Of a DNA stretch of 64,000 bases, positions 50,912-59,594 are shown one piece after another. Location: positions 1-64,000 of the forward strand of contig NZ_JOCB01000044.1 in assembly GCF_000718775.1 (NCBI RefSeq). The letters are read 5' to 3'. Under the pieces are notes generated by a model. The model was not told where the DNA came from, searched no databases, and saw only the letters and a program-made list of their open reading frames with translations. A program made the position numbers and the translations under genes. Source of the DNA: Streptomyces sp. NRRL S-31. Its GTDB lineage: Bacteria; Actinomycetota; Actinomycetes; Streptomycetales; Streptomycetaceae. Each line of letters begins with the position of its first letter. Position 1 is the stretch's first letter.

Positions 50912-50950
50912 TGACGGTGTCCCGTCAGTCGAGCCGACGGGACACCGTCA
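50912..50950. promoter_or_regulatory. Paired palindromes between APC permease and pobA-like gene
   Basis: TGACGGTGTCCCGTC (50912-50926) is exactly complementary to GACGGGACACCGTCA (50936-50950) with a 9-base spacer. Each arm is itself a GACGG-N4-CCGTC palindrome. It could be a tandem operator upstream of the pobA-like gene, a terminator for the permease, or both. Confidence 0.7.
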
Positions 50951-50967
50951 GGGCGGCGCGGTACGGG

Positions 50968-52602
50968 TCAGTGCGCGGGCATGTCCGTGACCACGACCTC
51001 GTCGATGCTGCGCTCGATCGCCTCGGGCCGCGACGCGGTGGCCTTGGCCCAGTAGTAGACGGCCAGCGAGAAGACCGCGACGACCAGGATGTCCCACCAC
51101 AGCGGAATGGTGCCCCGGCCGCCGAAGCCGCCCAGCCAGGAGATCAGGCCCAGGCCCACCAGGTAACCGGGCAGCCACTGCGCGGCCCTGAAGTCCAGCC
51201 GGGGCGCGTCGGGCAGCCGCTTGCGCGTGGCGTACCAGGCGTAGGAGCCGAGGAGCACGTAGCCGAGCAGGATCGCGAAGCCCAGCCGCCACAGGGTGTT
51301 CCAGCCGGACCAGTAGATGATGAGGTCGGCGACCACGAAGGACAGCGGCGAGACGACCTTGCCGCCGGGCAGCCGGTACGGGCGCTCCCGGTGCGGCAGC
51401 CGGTCGGCGAAGACGCCGTAGGCCAGCGGAGCGCCCGCGTACATCAGCACGCTCGCCGAGGTGATGAAGCCGACCAGTTCCTGCCAGCTCGGGAACGGCA
51501 GGAAGCAGAACACGCCGGTGACGAACGACATGAGCAGGCCGAACCACGGCACGCCACGCTTGTCGGTCAGGGCGAACGCCTTCGGCGCGTAGCCGTTCCT
51601 GGCCAGGCCGAAGGAGACGCGCGAGGTGGCGGTGGTGTAGATCAGGCCGGTGCCGCCGGGGGAGATGATCGCGTCGATGTAGAGCACCCAGCCGAGCCAG
51701 CCCAGGCCCACGATGGTCGCCAGGCCCGCCCAGGGGCCGCTGATGCCCGCGAAGTCGAGCTTGGCCCAGCCGTGCGCGAAGGAACCGTGCGGCAGCGCGG
51801 CGATGAACACGACCTGGAGCAGGATGTAGATCACGGCGCCGATCGCCACCGAGCCGAGGGTCGCCCGCGGCAGGTCGCGCTTGGGGTTGCGGCTCTCGCC
51901 CGCCAACTGGATCGCCTGCTCGAAGCCGAGCAGCGCGAAGATGATGCCGCTGGTGCTGATCGCGCCGAGGACGCCCTTGGCGCCGAACGGGGCGAAGCCC
52001 TCGGAGGTGAAGTTGCCCGGGTGGAAGTTGCCCGCGGCGATGATGAAGATCGCCCCGAGCGGGACGGCGATCTTCCACCAGGTGGCGGCGCTGTTGGTGT
52101 GGGCCAGGGCCCGGACGCCGAAGAAGTTGACCCCGACGAAGACCGCCATCAGCAGCACGGCCGTGAGGAAACCGCTGGGCGTCAGCGTTCCGTCGGTGTG
52201 CTGGAGGCTCTGGGCCCACTGCCAGTGACCGGCGTAACCGATCATGGCCTCGACCTCGATCGGCGCGACGGTGGCGGCCTGGAGCCAGGAGAACCAGCCG
52301 AAGGACATGCCGGCCAGACCGCCGAAGGCGTAGTGCGGGTAGCGGGCCGTGCCGCCCGCCACCGGGAACATGCCGCCCAGCTCGGCGTGCACGAGCGCGA
52401 GGAGCACGATGGCCACCGCGCCGATCACCCAGGAGATGACCGCCGCGGGGCCGGCCACCACGACCGCCTTCTCGGCGCCGTACAGCCAGCCGGAGCCGAT
52501 GATCGAGCCCACCGAGGCCCACATCAGTCCGATCAGCCCGACATCCCGGCGCAGACCGCCGGACTCCGTCGTGGCCTGTGGCAAGGCGTCGACTTTCGCC
52601 AT
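50968..52602 (-). CDS. APC-superfamily amino-acid permease
   Basis: 544 residues, twelve predicted helices. 'GLMWASVGSIIGSGWLYGAE' (first helix with the GSG-type substrate-binding break) and 'FEQAIQLAGESRNPKRDLPRA' are typical APC motifs. ATG 52602 has GAGG upstream. Located upstream of the pobA-like gene on the same strand with a palindromic region between, so the substrate might be an aromatic or other acid; this is inference. Cytoplasmic tails are short and charged. Confidence 0.85.
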   Translation of the reverse strand: MAKVDALPQATTESGGLRRDVGLIGLMWASVGSIIGSGWLYGAEKAVVVAGPAAVISWVIGAVAIVLLALVHAELGGMFPVAGGTARYPHYAFGGLAGMSFGWFSWLQAATVAPIEVEAMIGYAGHWQWAQSLQHTDGTLTPSGFLTAVLLMAVFVGVNFFGVRALAHTNSAATWWKIAVPLGAIFIIAAGNFHPGNFTSEGFAPFGAKGVLGAISTSGIIFALLGFEQAIQLAGESRNPKRDLPRATLGSVAIGAVIYILLQVVFIAALPHGSFAHGWAKLDFAGISGPWAGLATIVGLGWLGWVLYIDAIISPGGTGLIYTTATSRVSFGLARNGYAPKAFALTDKRGVPWFGLLMSFVTGVFCFLPFPSWQELVGFITSASVLMYAGAPLAYGVFADRLPHRERPYRLPGGKVVSPLSFVVADLIIYWSGWNTLWRLGFAILLGYVLLGSYAWYATRKRLPDAPRLDFRAAQWLPGYLVGLGLISWLGGFGGRGTIPLWWDILVVAVFSLAVYYWAKATASRPEAIERSIDEVVVTDMPAH

Positions 52603-52654
52603 GTCTAGGGGCCTCTCAGTTCGTGAACGCTCGATCAACGAGCAATGAGGCCAC

Positions 52655-52734
52655 AGGCTAGAAACGCGTTCCCCGTCGGCAAAAGACTGTTTCCCAAAAC
52701 TTGACCGAGGATCTTACCGTCCTTGGGTAGATCC
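52655..52734 (-). promoter_or_regulatory. APC permease promoter with imperfect palindrome
   Basis: On the reverse strand TTGCCG (52682-52677) and TAGCCT (52660-52655) are spaced 16 bases. Upstream, GGATCTTACC (52709-52718) and GGGTAGATCC (52725-52734) form an imperfect inverted repeat with a six-base centre that may bind a regulator. Confidence 0.45.
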
Positions 52735-52804
52735 TTCCCGCAGGTCAGATGGGTGCGGAGAATGTCAATATTCAGCGTGGAATTGTGATGAAGGAGAATT
52801 GACA

Positions 52805-53212
52805 CTAGGTCAGGCGGGGAATTTCGATCGCCGGGCACCGGTCCATGACCATGTCGACACCGGCCGCCCCGGTCCGCTCGTAGGCCGCCTCGTCGACGAC
52901 CCCCAGCTGGAACCAGACCCCGCGCGCGCCCTTGCGCACCGCCTCGTCCGCCACCGCGCCGGCCAGCTCGCTGTTCACGAAGACGTCCACCACGTCCACG
53001 TCGAAGGGGATGTCCGCGAGGGAGGCGTAGCCCCGCTCCCCGTGCACGGTCTCCGCCTTCGGGTGGACCGGCACGATCCGCTTGCCGAACCGCTGGAGCG
53101 TCCGCGCCACGCCGTACGCGGCCCGGTTCTCGTTCGAGGACAGCCCGACCACCGCCCAGGTGTCGCCCAGCTCGGTCAGTATCCTGCGGGTCGTCGCGTC
53201 GTCGCCGTACAT
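52805..53212 (-). CDS. CoA-binding domain protein (YccU type)
   Basis: 135 residues, a single Rossmann CoA_binding_2 domain: 'WAVVGLSSNENRAAYGVARTL' (nucleotide loop), 'YASLADIPFDVDVVDVFVNS' and 'GARGVWFQLGV' are characteristic. GGAGGCGG precedes ATG 53212; the longer upstream frame is a shadow. Function unknown; proposed to bind CoA or related nucleotide. Confidence 0.82.
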   Translation of the reverse strand: MYGDDATTRRILTELGDTWAVVGLSSNENRAAYGVARTLQRFGKRIVPVHPKAETVHGERGYASLADIPFDVDVVDVFVNSELAGAVADEAVRKGARGVWFQLGVVDEAAYERTGAAGVDMVMDRCPAIEIPRLT

Positions 53213-53365
53213 CGGCCGCCTCCTCGGGCTGGGGGACTGCGGGGGGTTTCCGCGCGTCGGCACAACATCGTCCGCATGCGCGCGGATTCCCGCCGTACCC
53301 CGCCACGCTGTCCGGAATCGGCGCAAGCCGCTGCGTACGACGGCCCGCCCGCCTACGCTCGCCCC

Positions 53366-54196
53366 GTGCTGCACATCCTCGACGCCCGAACCGGTGAGCC
53401 CGTCCCCGCCGCGCCCGCCCGCCGCGCCCTGACCCGTATCGAGGCCCACGCCGGCGGCCTCGACCCGACGGCCCTGCGGGTGCTGCTCACCGCCGACCTG
53501 CTCGTCCGCGCCCTGGAACTGGGCGGCACCCCGGTATGGACGATCCTCACCGCCCCGCGCGGCCAGCCGGAGCTGCGCACCGCCGCCACCCGGCTCGCCA
53601 TCCGCCCCTTCGAGGACGCCCGCGACTTCGCGTCCGGCCTCGGCGAGGCCCAGGCCATCCACGTGACCCAGCGCGCCCCCGGCCGCCCGCCGGGGGAGGG
53701 CCCGGTGCTCGAGGTGGCGCCGGTGGAGTGGTCGGAGGGGACGGGACGCCCGGGCAGGGCGGCGGCGCCCGGTGCCGGGGGCGACGGAGAAGGTGGGGAG
53801 TGTGTCGTCGCGGACGGCGGCCCCGCCGCGGCCGGTGTGCTCCCGGTGCTGCTCGCCGACCCCCCGGTCCTGCGGCTCGCCCTGCTCGCCGTCCCGCGCG
53901 GCGAACCCGCGCGGCTGGACCCCGCCGTGCTGGACGACGCCGCGCGGCGCCTCGCCCGGTGGCGGCGGGCCGTCGCCGGCTGGGCGCGGCAGCCCTCGAG
54001 ACCGGTCCCCGGCGAGGTCCGCGAGCGGCTGCGGGCCGCTTGGGAGGACGACCTCGACCTGCCCGCGGTGCTCGGCGTGCTGCGGGACGTGGAGAGCGCG
54101 CCCGGTATCCCGGACGGCGCTCGCTTCGAGACCTACGCCTACGTCGACCGCCTGCTCGCCCTCGACCTCGCGCGCGACCTCGGGGCCCTCGCGTGA
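53366..54196 (+). CDS. Degenerate cysteinyl-tRNA-synthetase/MshC-like protein
   Basis: 276 residues. 'LLTADLLVRALELGGTPVWTILT' resembles the helix and strand after the HIGH motif in CysRS/MshC, and the C-terminal 'RLRAAWEDDLDLPAVLGVLRDVE' with 'LLALDLARDLGAL' resembles the CysRS anticodon-side region ('DDLNTPxALxxL'). No HIGH and no KMSK motif is present and the middle is Gly-rich and short, so it cannot activate Cys in the usual way. GTG 53366 follows a low-quality site. Its stop overlaps the next gene. Confidence 0.6.
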   Translation: MLHILDARTGEPVPAAPARRALTRIEAHAGGLDPTALRVLLTADLLVRALELGGTPVWTILTAPRGQPELRTAATRLAIRPFEDARDFASGLGEAQAIHVTQRAPGRPPGEGPVLEVAPVEWSEGTGRPGRAAAPGAGGDGEGGECVVADGGPAAAGVLPVLLADPPVLRLALLAVPRGEPARLDPAVLDDAARRLARWRRAVAGWARQPSRPVPGEVRERLRAAWEDDLDLPAVLGVLRDVESAPGIPDGARFETYAYVDRLLALDLARDLGALA

Positions 54197-54732
54197 GCGG
54201 GCCGGACGAGGTGCCGCTGCGCCGGCTGGTGGTGCTGCGGCACGCCAAGTCCGCCTGGCCCGAGGGTGTCGAGGACCGGCTGAGGCCGCTCTCGCCGCGC
54301 GGTCTCCGGGACGCCCCGGCCGCCGGACGCGTCCTCGCCGCCGGCGGCCCCCTGCCCGATCTCGTCCTGTGCTCCACCGCCGTACGCGCCCGCCGGACCT
54401 GGGAGCTGGTCGCCGCCGAGTGGGCCACCCCGCCGCCCGTCCGCTACGACCGGCGGCTGTACGCGGCCGACGTGGAGGAGCTGCTCGCGGTCGTGCGCGA
54501 GGTGCCGGCGGACGTGCGGACGCTGCTGCTCGTCGGGCACAACCCCGGCCTCCAGGAGCTGGTGTCGGCGCTCGCCGCGGACGGCCTCGACGACACGCTG
54601 GTACGGGTGCGGGCCAAGTTCCCGACCGCCGCGGTCGCCGTGCTCACCTGGCACGGACCCGGCTGGCCGGCCCTCGCGCCCGGCGCGGCCCTGCTCACCT
54701 CGTTCACGGTCCCGCGCGGGGAGAAGGGGTAG
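54193..54732 (+). CDS. SixA-like histidine phosphatase
   Basis: 179 residues. 'RLVVLRHAKSAWPEGVEDRLRPLSPRG' carries the RHG-type catalytic His (RHA), and 'LLVGHNPGLQELV' the second catalytic His. This is the SixA phosphohistidine-phosphatase branch. GTG overlaps the TGA of the previous gene (GTGA), so the two are coupled. Confidence 0.85.
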   Translation: MSGPDEVPLRRLVVLRHAKSAWPEGVEDRLRPLSPRGLRDAPAAGRVLAAGGPLPDLVLCSTAVRARRTWELVAAEWATPPPVRYDRRLYAADVEELLAVVREVPADVRTLLLVGHNPGLQELVSALAADGLDDTLVRVRAKFPTAAVAVLTWHGPGWPALAPGAALLTSFTVPRGEKG

Positions 54733-54768
54733 CCGGGCGGCCCGGCGGCGCTCGCATAGGCTGGCGTG

Positions 54769-55395
54769 ATGCAGGACGAGTACCGCACAGTCGCCCGCGC
54801 GGGCGTGCACGAGACCGAGATCAACCGCTCCCGCTTCCTGTGCGCGCTCGCCCCGGCCGCCACCGAGCGGGAGGCCCAGGACTTCATCGCCGCGGTGCGC
54901 AAGGAGCACGCCGACGCCACCCACAACTGCTGGGCGTACGTCATCGGCGCCGACGCCTCCGTGCAGAAGGCCAGCGACGACGGCGAACCGGGCGGCACCG
55001 CGGGCGTGCCCATGCTCCAGATGCTGCTGCGCCGCGACATGCGGTACGTGGTCGCCGTCGTCACCCGCTACTACGGCGGCGTCAAGCTCGGCGCGGGCGG
55101 ACTCATCCGCGCCTACGGCGGCTCGGTCGGCGAGGCCCTGGACACGCTCGGCACGATCACCCGGCGCCGTTTCCGGCTGGCCACGGTGACCGTCGACCAC
55201 CAGCGGGCGGGCAAGGTGCAGAACGACCTGCGCGCCACCGGGCGCGAGGTGCGCGACGTCCGCTACGGAGAGGCCGTCACCATCGAGATCGGCCTGCCGG
55301 ACGCCGACGTGGCCGCCTTCCGCGGCTGGCTCGCCGATGTGACGGCGGGCACGGCCGGCCTCGAACTGGGCGGCGAAGCCTACGGAGACGCCTGA
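54769..55395 (+). CDS. YigZ/IMPACT-family protein
   Basis: 208 residues. 'EINRSRFLCALAPAATEREAQDFI', 'HNCWAYVIGADASVQKASDDGEPGGTAGVPML' and 'VAVVTRYYGGVKLGAGGLIRAY' are the defining blocks of the UPF0029/IMPACT (YigZ) family, with the DUF1949 domain at the C-terminus. GTG 54766 and ATG 54769 are adjacent; I use the ATG. Possible role in translational control; not established in bacteria. Confidence 0.88.
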   Translation: MQDEYRTVARAGVHETEINRSRFLCALAPAATEREAQDFIAAVRKEHADATHNCWAYVIGADASVQKASDDGEPGGTAGVPMLQMLLRRDMRYVVAVVTRYYGGVKLGAGGLIRAYGGSVGEALDTLGTITRRRFRLATVTVDHQRAGKVQNDLRATGREVRDVRYGEAVTIEIGLPDADVAAFRGWLADVTAGTAGLELGGEAYGDA

Positions 55396-55481
55396 CAGGC
55401 ACCCCTCGAAAGTAACCAAACGGACATAACGGTCCGGTGTGGTGCGGGGCGTGGCGGGGCGGTGCGGGAACGGCCGCCGCG

Positions 55482-55504
55482 CTGTCGTACCCGGCCGTTA
55501 GTCT
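55482..55504 (+). promoter_or_regulatory. sbcD promoter, weak match to DNA-damage type
   Basis: CTGTCGTAC, eight bases, then TAGTCT (55499-55504) has the spacing of the RecA-NDp/PafBC promoter but matches only about five of nine upstream positions. The ATG follows nine bases after the -10, so the transcript is likely leaderless. Confidence 0.35.
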
Positions 55505-55512
55505 CGGGGCCC

Positions 55513-56676
55513 ATGAGACTCCTGCACACGTCCGACTGGCACCTCGGCCGGGCCTTCCACCGGGTGGACCTGCTCGGGGCCCAGGCCGAGTTCATCGGTC
55601 ATCTCGTCACCACCGTGCGTGAGCGCGCGGTGGACGCGGTGGTCGTGTCGGGCGACGTGTACGACCGCGCGGTGCCCCCGCTCGCCGCGGTGGAGCTGTT
55701 CGACACCGCCCTGCACCGGCTCGCCGGCCTCGGCGTGCCCACGGTGATGATCTCCGGCAACCACGACTCGGCCCGCCGCCTCGGCGTCGGCGCCGGACTC
55801 ATCGACCGCGCGGGCATACACCTGCGCACCGAGCCCTCCGCCGCCGGCACCCCGGTGGTCCTCCGGGACGCCCACGGCGACGTCGCCTTCTACGGGGTGC
55901 CGTACCTCGAACCGGCTCTGGTGAAGGACGAGTTCGCCGTCGACAAGGCAGGCCACGAGGCCGTCCTCGGCGCCGCCCTGGACCGCGTCCGCGCCGACCT
56001 CGCCACCCGCGCGCGGGGCACCCGTTCCGTCGTCCTCGCCCACGCCTTCGTCACCGGCGGCCAGGCCAGCGACAGCGAACGGGACATCACCGTCGGCGGA
56101 GTGGCCGCCGTACCGGCCGGGATCTTCGACGGCGTCGACTACGTGGCGCTCGGCCATCTGCACGGCTGCCAGACCATCACCGAGCGCGTGCGCTACTCGG
56201 GCTCGCCGCTCGCCTACTCCTTCTCCGAGGCCGACCACCGCAAGAGCATGTGGCTGATCGACCTGGACGCGGACGGCACGGTCGCCGCCGAGCGCGTCGA
56301 CTGCCCGGTGCCGCGCCCGCTCGCCCGCCTCCGCGGCACCCTGGACGACCTCCTCGCCGACCCCGCGCTCACCCGTCACGAGGACGCCTGGGTCGAGGCC
56401 ACCCTCACCGACCCGGTCCGCCCCGCCGACCCGCTGGCCCGGCTCGCCCAGCGCTTCCCGCACACCCTCAGCCTGGTCTTCGCCCCCGAACGGGCCCCGG
56501 ACGACCCCCGCGTCTCCTACGCCCGGCGGCTCGCGGGCCGCAGCGACCAGGAGATCGCCCAGGACTTCGTCGCCCATGTGCGCGGCGCCGGGCCCGACGC
56601 CCACGAGACGGCCGTGCTGCGCGAGGCGTTCGACGCCGTACGCGCCGACCACGCCGTGCGGGAGGTGGCCCGGTGA
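55513..56676 (+). CDS. sbcD: DNA exonuclease SbcCD, D subunit
   Basis: 387 residues. 'MRLLHTSDWHLG' (metal ligands DxH), 'VVVSGDVYDRAVPP' (GDxxD), 'ISGNHDSARR' (GNHD) and 'LGHLHGCQ' (GHxH) are the Mre11/SbcD phosphoesterase motifs. A C-terminal SbcC-binding region follows. Its stop overlaps the sbcC start, a coupled pair. Cuts hairpins and protein-bound DNA ends together with SbcC. Confidence 0.93.
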   Translation: MRLLHTSDWHLGRAFHRVDLLGAQAEFIGHLVTTVRERAVDAVVVSGDVYDRAVPPLAAVELFDTALHRLAGLGVPTVMISGNHDSARRLGVGAGLIDRAGIHLRTEPSAAGTPVVLRDAHGDVAFYGVPYLEPALVKDEFAVDKAGHEAVLGAALDRVRADLATRARGTRSVVLAHAFVTGGQASDSERDITVGGVAAVPAGIFDGVDYVALGHLHGCQTITERVRYSGSPLAYSFSEADHRKSMWLIDLDADGTVAAERVDCPVPRPLARLRGTLDDLLADPALTRHEDAWVEATLTDPVRPADPLARLAQRFPHTLSLVFAPERAPDDPRVSYARRLAGRSDQEIAQDFVAHVRGAGPDAHETAVLREAFDAVRADHAVREVAR

Positions 56677-59594
56677 GGCTGCACCGGCTCGACATCACCG
56701 CCTTCGGTCCCTTCGGCGGCACCCAGACCGTCGACTTCGACGCGCTGTCCACCGCCGGGCTGTTCCTGCTGCACGGCCCGACCGGAGCCGGCAAGACCTC
56801 CGTCCTGGACGCCGTCTGCTACGCCCTGTACGGCTCCGTGCCCGGCGCCCGGCAGAGCGGCCAGAACCAGAACCCGCGCAGCGACCACGCCCACCCCGGC
56901 ACCCGCACCGAGGTCCGCCTCGACCTCACCGTCGCCGGCCGCCGCCTGGAGATCACCCGGCAGCCCTCCTGGGAGCGGCCCAAGCTGCGCGGCAAGGGCA
57001 CCACGGTCGACAAGGCCCAGACCTGGCTGCGCGAGTACGACGCCCCGGCCGGCGCCTGGAAGGACCTCAGCCGCTCCCACCAGGAGATCGGCGCCGAGAT
57101 CGAGCAGCTGCTCGGCATGAGCCGCGAACAGTTCTGCCAGGTCGTCCTGTTGCCCCAGGGCGACTTCGCGCGCTTCCTGCGCGCCGACGCCGAGGCCCGG
57201 GGCAGGCTGCTCGGCCGGCTCTTCGACACCCAGCGCTTCGCCGACGTCGAGAAGCGCCTCGCCGAACGCCGCCGCACCACCGAGGCACGCGTGCGCGAGG
57301 GCGACGCGGCCCTGCTCGCCGATGCCCACCGCATGCAGCAGGAGGCCGGCGACGCCATGGAGCTGCCCGAGCTGGCGCCCGGCGACCCCGGCCTGGCCGA
57401 GGCCGTCCTCGGCGCCGCCGCCGTCGCCCGCAGCACCGCCCGGGAGCACCTCACCCTCGCCCACTGCCGTCTCACCGCCGCCGAGTCCGCCCACACCGCC
57501 GCCCGGCGCGCCCTGGACGACGTGCGCGAACTCGCCCGGCTCCAGGCCCGGTCCGCCGAGGCCCGGCAGCGCGCCGAGCGCCTCCGGGAGCGGTCCGGCG
57601 CCCACCGCGAGGACCGGGAGCGGATGGAGCGGGCCCGCAAGGCCGAGGCGGTCGCGCCCGCGCTGGAGCTGCGCGAGGCCGCCGAGGCGGAACACCGCCG
57701 GGCCGCCGCGGCCGAGGCCCATGCGCGCGGACTGCTCCCCGGCTCCGACGCCGGCGCGGAGGCCGGCCTGCTCGCCGCCGCCGCCCGCCGGGCCGCCGAG
57801 GAGCTGGGCGGCCTGGACGCGGCCCGGCGCGCCGAACGCCGGCTCGCCGAACTCACCGCGGAGCGCGCCGGACTCGACCGGCAGGAGCACGCCGACGAGG
57901 ACGTCCTGCGCGAGGCGGACGCCTGGCTCGCCGACTGGGACGCCTCCCGCACCGCCCTGCGGACCCGCGTCGACTCCGCCCAGGAGGCCACCACCCGCGC
58001 CGAGCAGCTCGCCGTCCAGCGCGCCCCCGCCCGGCGGCGGCTCGACGCGGCCCGCACCCGCGACCGGCTCGCCGCCGACCTCGAACAGGCCGGGCAGCGC
58101 GCGCGTGCCGCGCGGCAGGATGCCGCGGACGCCCGCGCCCACTGGCTCGACCTCAAGGAACAGCGGCTGGCCGGCATCGCCGCCGAACTGGCCGCCCACC
58201 TCACCGACGGCGACCCCTGCGCGGTGTGCGGAGCCACCGAGCACCCCGCCCCGGCGCGCAAGGTCGCCGGGCACGTCGACCGCGAGACCGAGGACCGCGC
58301 CCTCGCCGCCTACCAGCGGGCCGAGGAACTGCACGCCGCGGACGAGCGGCGCCTCGGCACCGTCCGCGAGGCGCTGGCCGCCGCCACCGCCGAGGCCGGC
58401 GACACCCCCGCCGACCGGCTCGCCGCCGAGATGGACCAGCTGGAGCGGGAGTACGCCCGCGCCCGCCGCGACGCCTCCGCCCTGCACGCCGCCCAGGAGG
58501 AGCTGCGGCACGCCGAGCGGGAGCGCGAGCAGCGGCTCGCCGACCGCCAGCAGGCGGCCGTCCGGGCCGCCTCCCGGCTCACCCGCCGGGACACCCTGGA
58601 ACGCGAACAGGCCCAACTGGAAGCCGAGTTGCGGCAGGCGCGCGGCGACGCGGAGAGCGTGGCCGCGCGCGCCGCGCAGTTGGAGCGGCGCGCGGCCCGG
58701 CTCACCGGGGCCGCCGACGCCGCACGGGTCGCACAGGACGCCGCCCAGCGGCTGAAGGACGCCGACGCCCGCCTCGCCGACGCCGCCTACCGGGCCGGTT
58801 TCGACACCCCGGCAGCCGCCGTCGCGGCCCTGCTGGACCCGGCCGCCCACCGCGAGCTCCAGCACCGCCTGGACGCCTGGCAGCAGGAGGAGGCCGCCGT
58901 CCGGGCGGTCCTCGCCGAGCCCGGTACCGCGGCCGCCGCCGAACGGCCGCCCGCCGACCCGGCCGCCGCCGAGCACACGGCGGCCGACGCCGAACGACGG
59001 CGGCGCCCGGCCGGCCCCCCCCCCGCCCCCGGCCCCCGGCCCCGCCCCCGCCTGGGCCCGCTCCCCGCCGCCCTCACCGCCGGCACCTCCGCCGACAACG
59101 AACGCAGGATGCGCCTGGAGTCGTACGTCCTGGCGGCGCGTCTGGAACAGGTCGCCGCCGCCGCGACCGCCCGCCTGACGCGCATGTCGGCCGGCCGCTA
59201 CACCCTCGTCCACTCCGACGACCGCACCGGGCGCGGGCGCAGCGGGCTCGGGCTGCACGTGGTCGACGCCTGGACCGGACGGGAACGGGACACCGCGACC
59301 CTCTCCGGCGGCGAGACCTTCTTCGCCTCCCTCGCGCTCGCCCTCGGCCTCGCCGACGTCGTCACCGACGAGGCGGGCGGCGTGCGCCTGGACACCCTCT
59401 TCATCGACGAGGGCTTCGGCAGCCTCGACGAGCAGACCCTGGACGAGGTCCTGGACGTCCTCGACTCCCTGCGCGAACGCGACCGCAGCGTGGGCATCGT
59501 CAGCCACGTCCCCGACCTGCGCCGCCGGGTCCACGCCCAGCTGGAGGTGGTCAAGGGCAGATCCGGTTCGACGCTGCGGCAGCGGGGGGTCTAG
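56673..59594 (+). CDS. sbcC: DNA exonuclease SbcCD, C subunit
   Basis: 973 residues, Rad50/SbcC ATPase. Walker A GPTGAGKTSVLDA at about residue 32; long coiled coil with zinc-hook CAVC (about residue 516); C-terminal 'TLSGGETFFASLALALGLADV' signature and 'LDTLFIDEGFGSLDEQT' Walker B. Around residues 770-805 the expected helical coiled-coil sequence is replaced by a Pro/Arg/Gly stretch over a 10-base C run (59015-59024), shorter than in typical homologues; the flanks are in frame. This could be a real deletion, a repaired frameshift or a sequence error. GTG overlaps the sbcD stop. Confidence 0.88.
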   Translation: MRLHRLDITAFGPFGGTQTVDFDALSTAGLFLLHGPTGAGKTSVLDAVCYALYGSVPGARQSGQNQNPRSDHAHPGTRTEVRLDLTVAGRRLEITRQPSWERPKLRGKGTTVDKAQTWLREYDAPAGAWKDLSRSHQEIGAEIEQLLGMSREQFCQVVLLPQGDFARFLRADAEARGRLLGRLFDTQRFADVEKRLAERRRTTEARVREGDAALLADAHRMQQEAGDAMELPELAPGDPGLAEAVLGAAAVARSTAREHLTLAHCRLTAAESAHTAARRALDDVRELARLQARSAEARQRAERLRERSGAHREDRERMERARKAEAVAPALELREAAEAEHRRAAAAEAHARGLLPGSDAGAEAGLLAAAARRAAEELGGLDAARRAERRLAELTAERAGLDRQEHADEDVLREADAWLADWDASRTALRTRVDSAQEATTRAEQLAVQRAPARRRLDAARTRDRLAADLEQAGQRARAARQDAADARAHWLDLKEQRLAGIAAELAAHLTDGDPCAVCGATEHPAPARKVAGHVDRETEDRALAAYQRAEELHAADERRLGTVREALAAATAEAGDTPADRLAAEMDQLEREYARARRDASALHAAQEELRHAEREREQRLADRQQAAVRAASRLTRRDTLEREQAQLEAELRQARGDAESVAARAAQLERRAARLTGAADAARVAQDAAQRLKDADARLADAAYRAGFDTPAAAVAALLDPAAHRELQHRLDAWQQEEAAVRAVLAEPGTAAAAERPPADPAAAEHTAADAERRRRPAGPPPAPGPRPRPRLGPLPAALTAGTSADNERRMRLESYVLAARLEQVAAAATARLTRMSAGRYTLVHSDDRTGRGRSGLGLHVVDAWTGRERDTATLSGGETFFASLALALGLADVVTDEAGGVRLDTLFIDEGFGSLDEQTLDEVLDVLDSLRERDRSVGIVSHVPDLRRRVHAQLEVVKGRSGSTLRQRGV

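Noticed and set aside
58980..59095. sbcC as a frameshifted pseudogene
   Set aside because: The reading frame is open throughout and the Walker B and signature motifs follow in frame.
56517..59534. 1005-codon open frame on the reverse strand
   Set aside because: Antisense to sbcC; Gly/Val/Leu-rich with no motifs.
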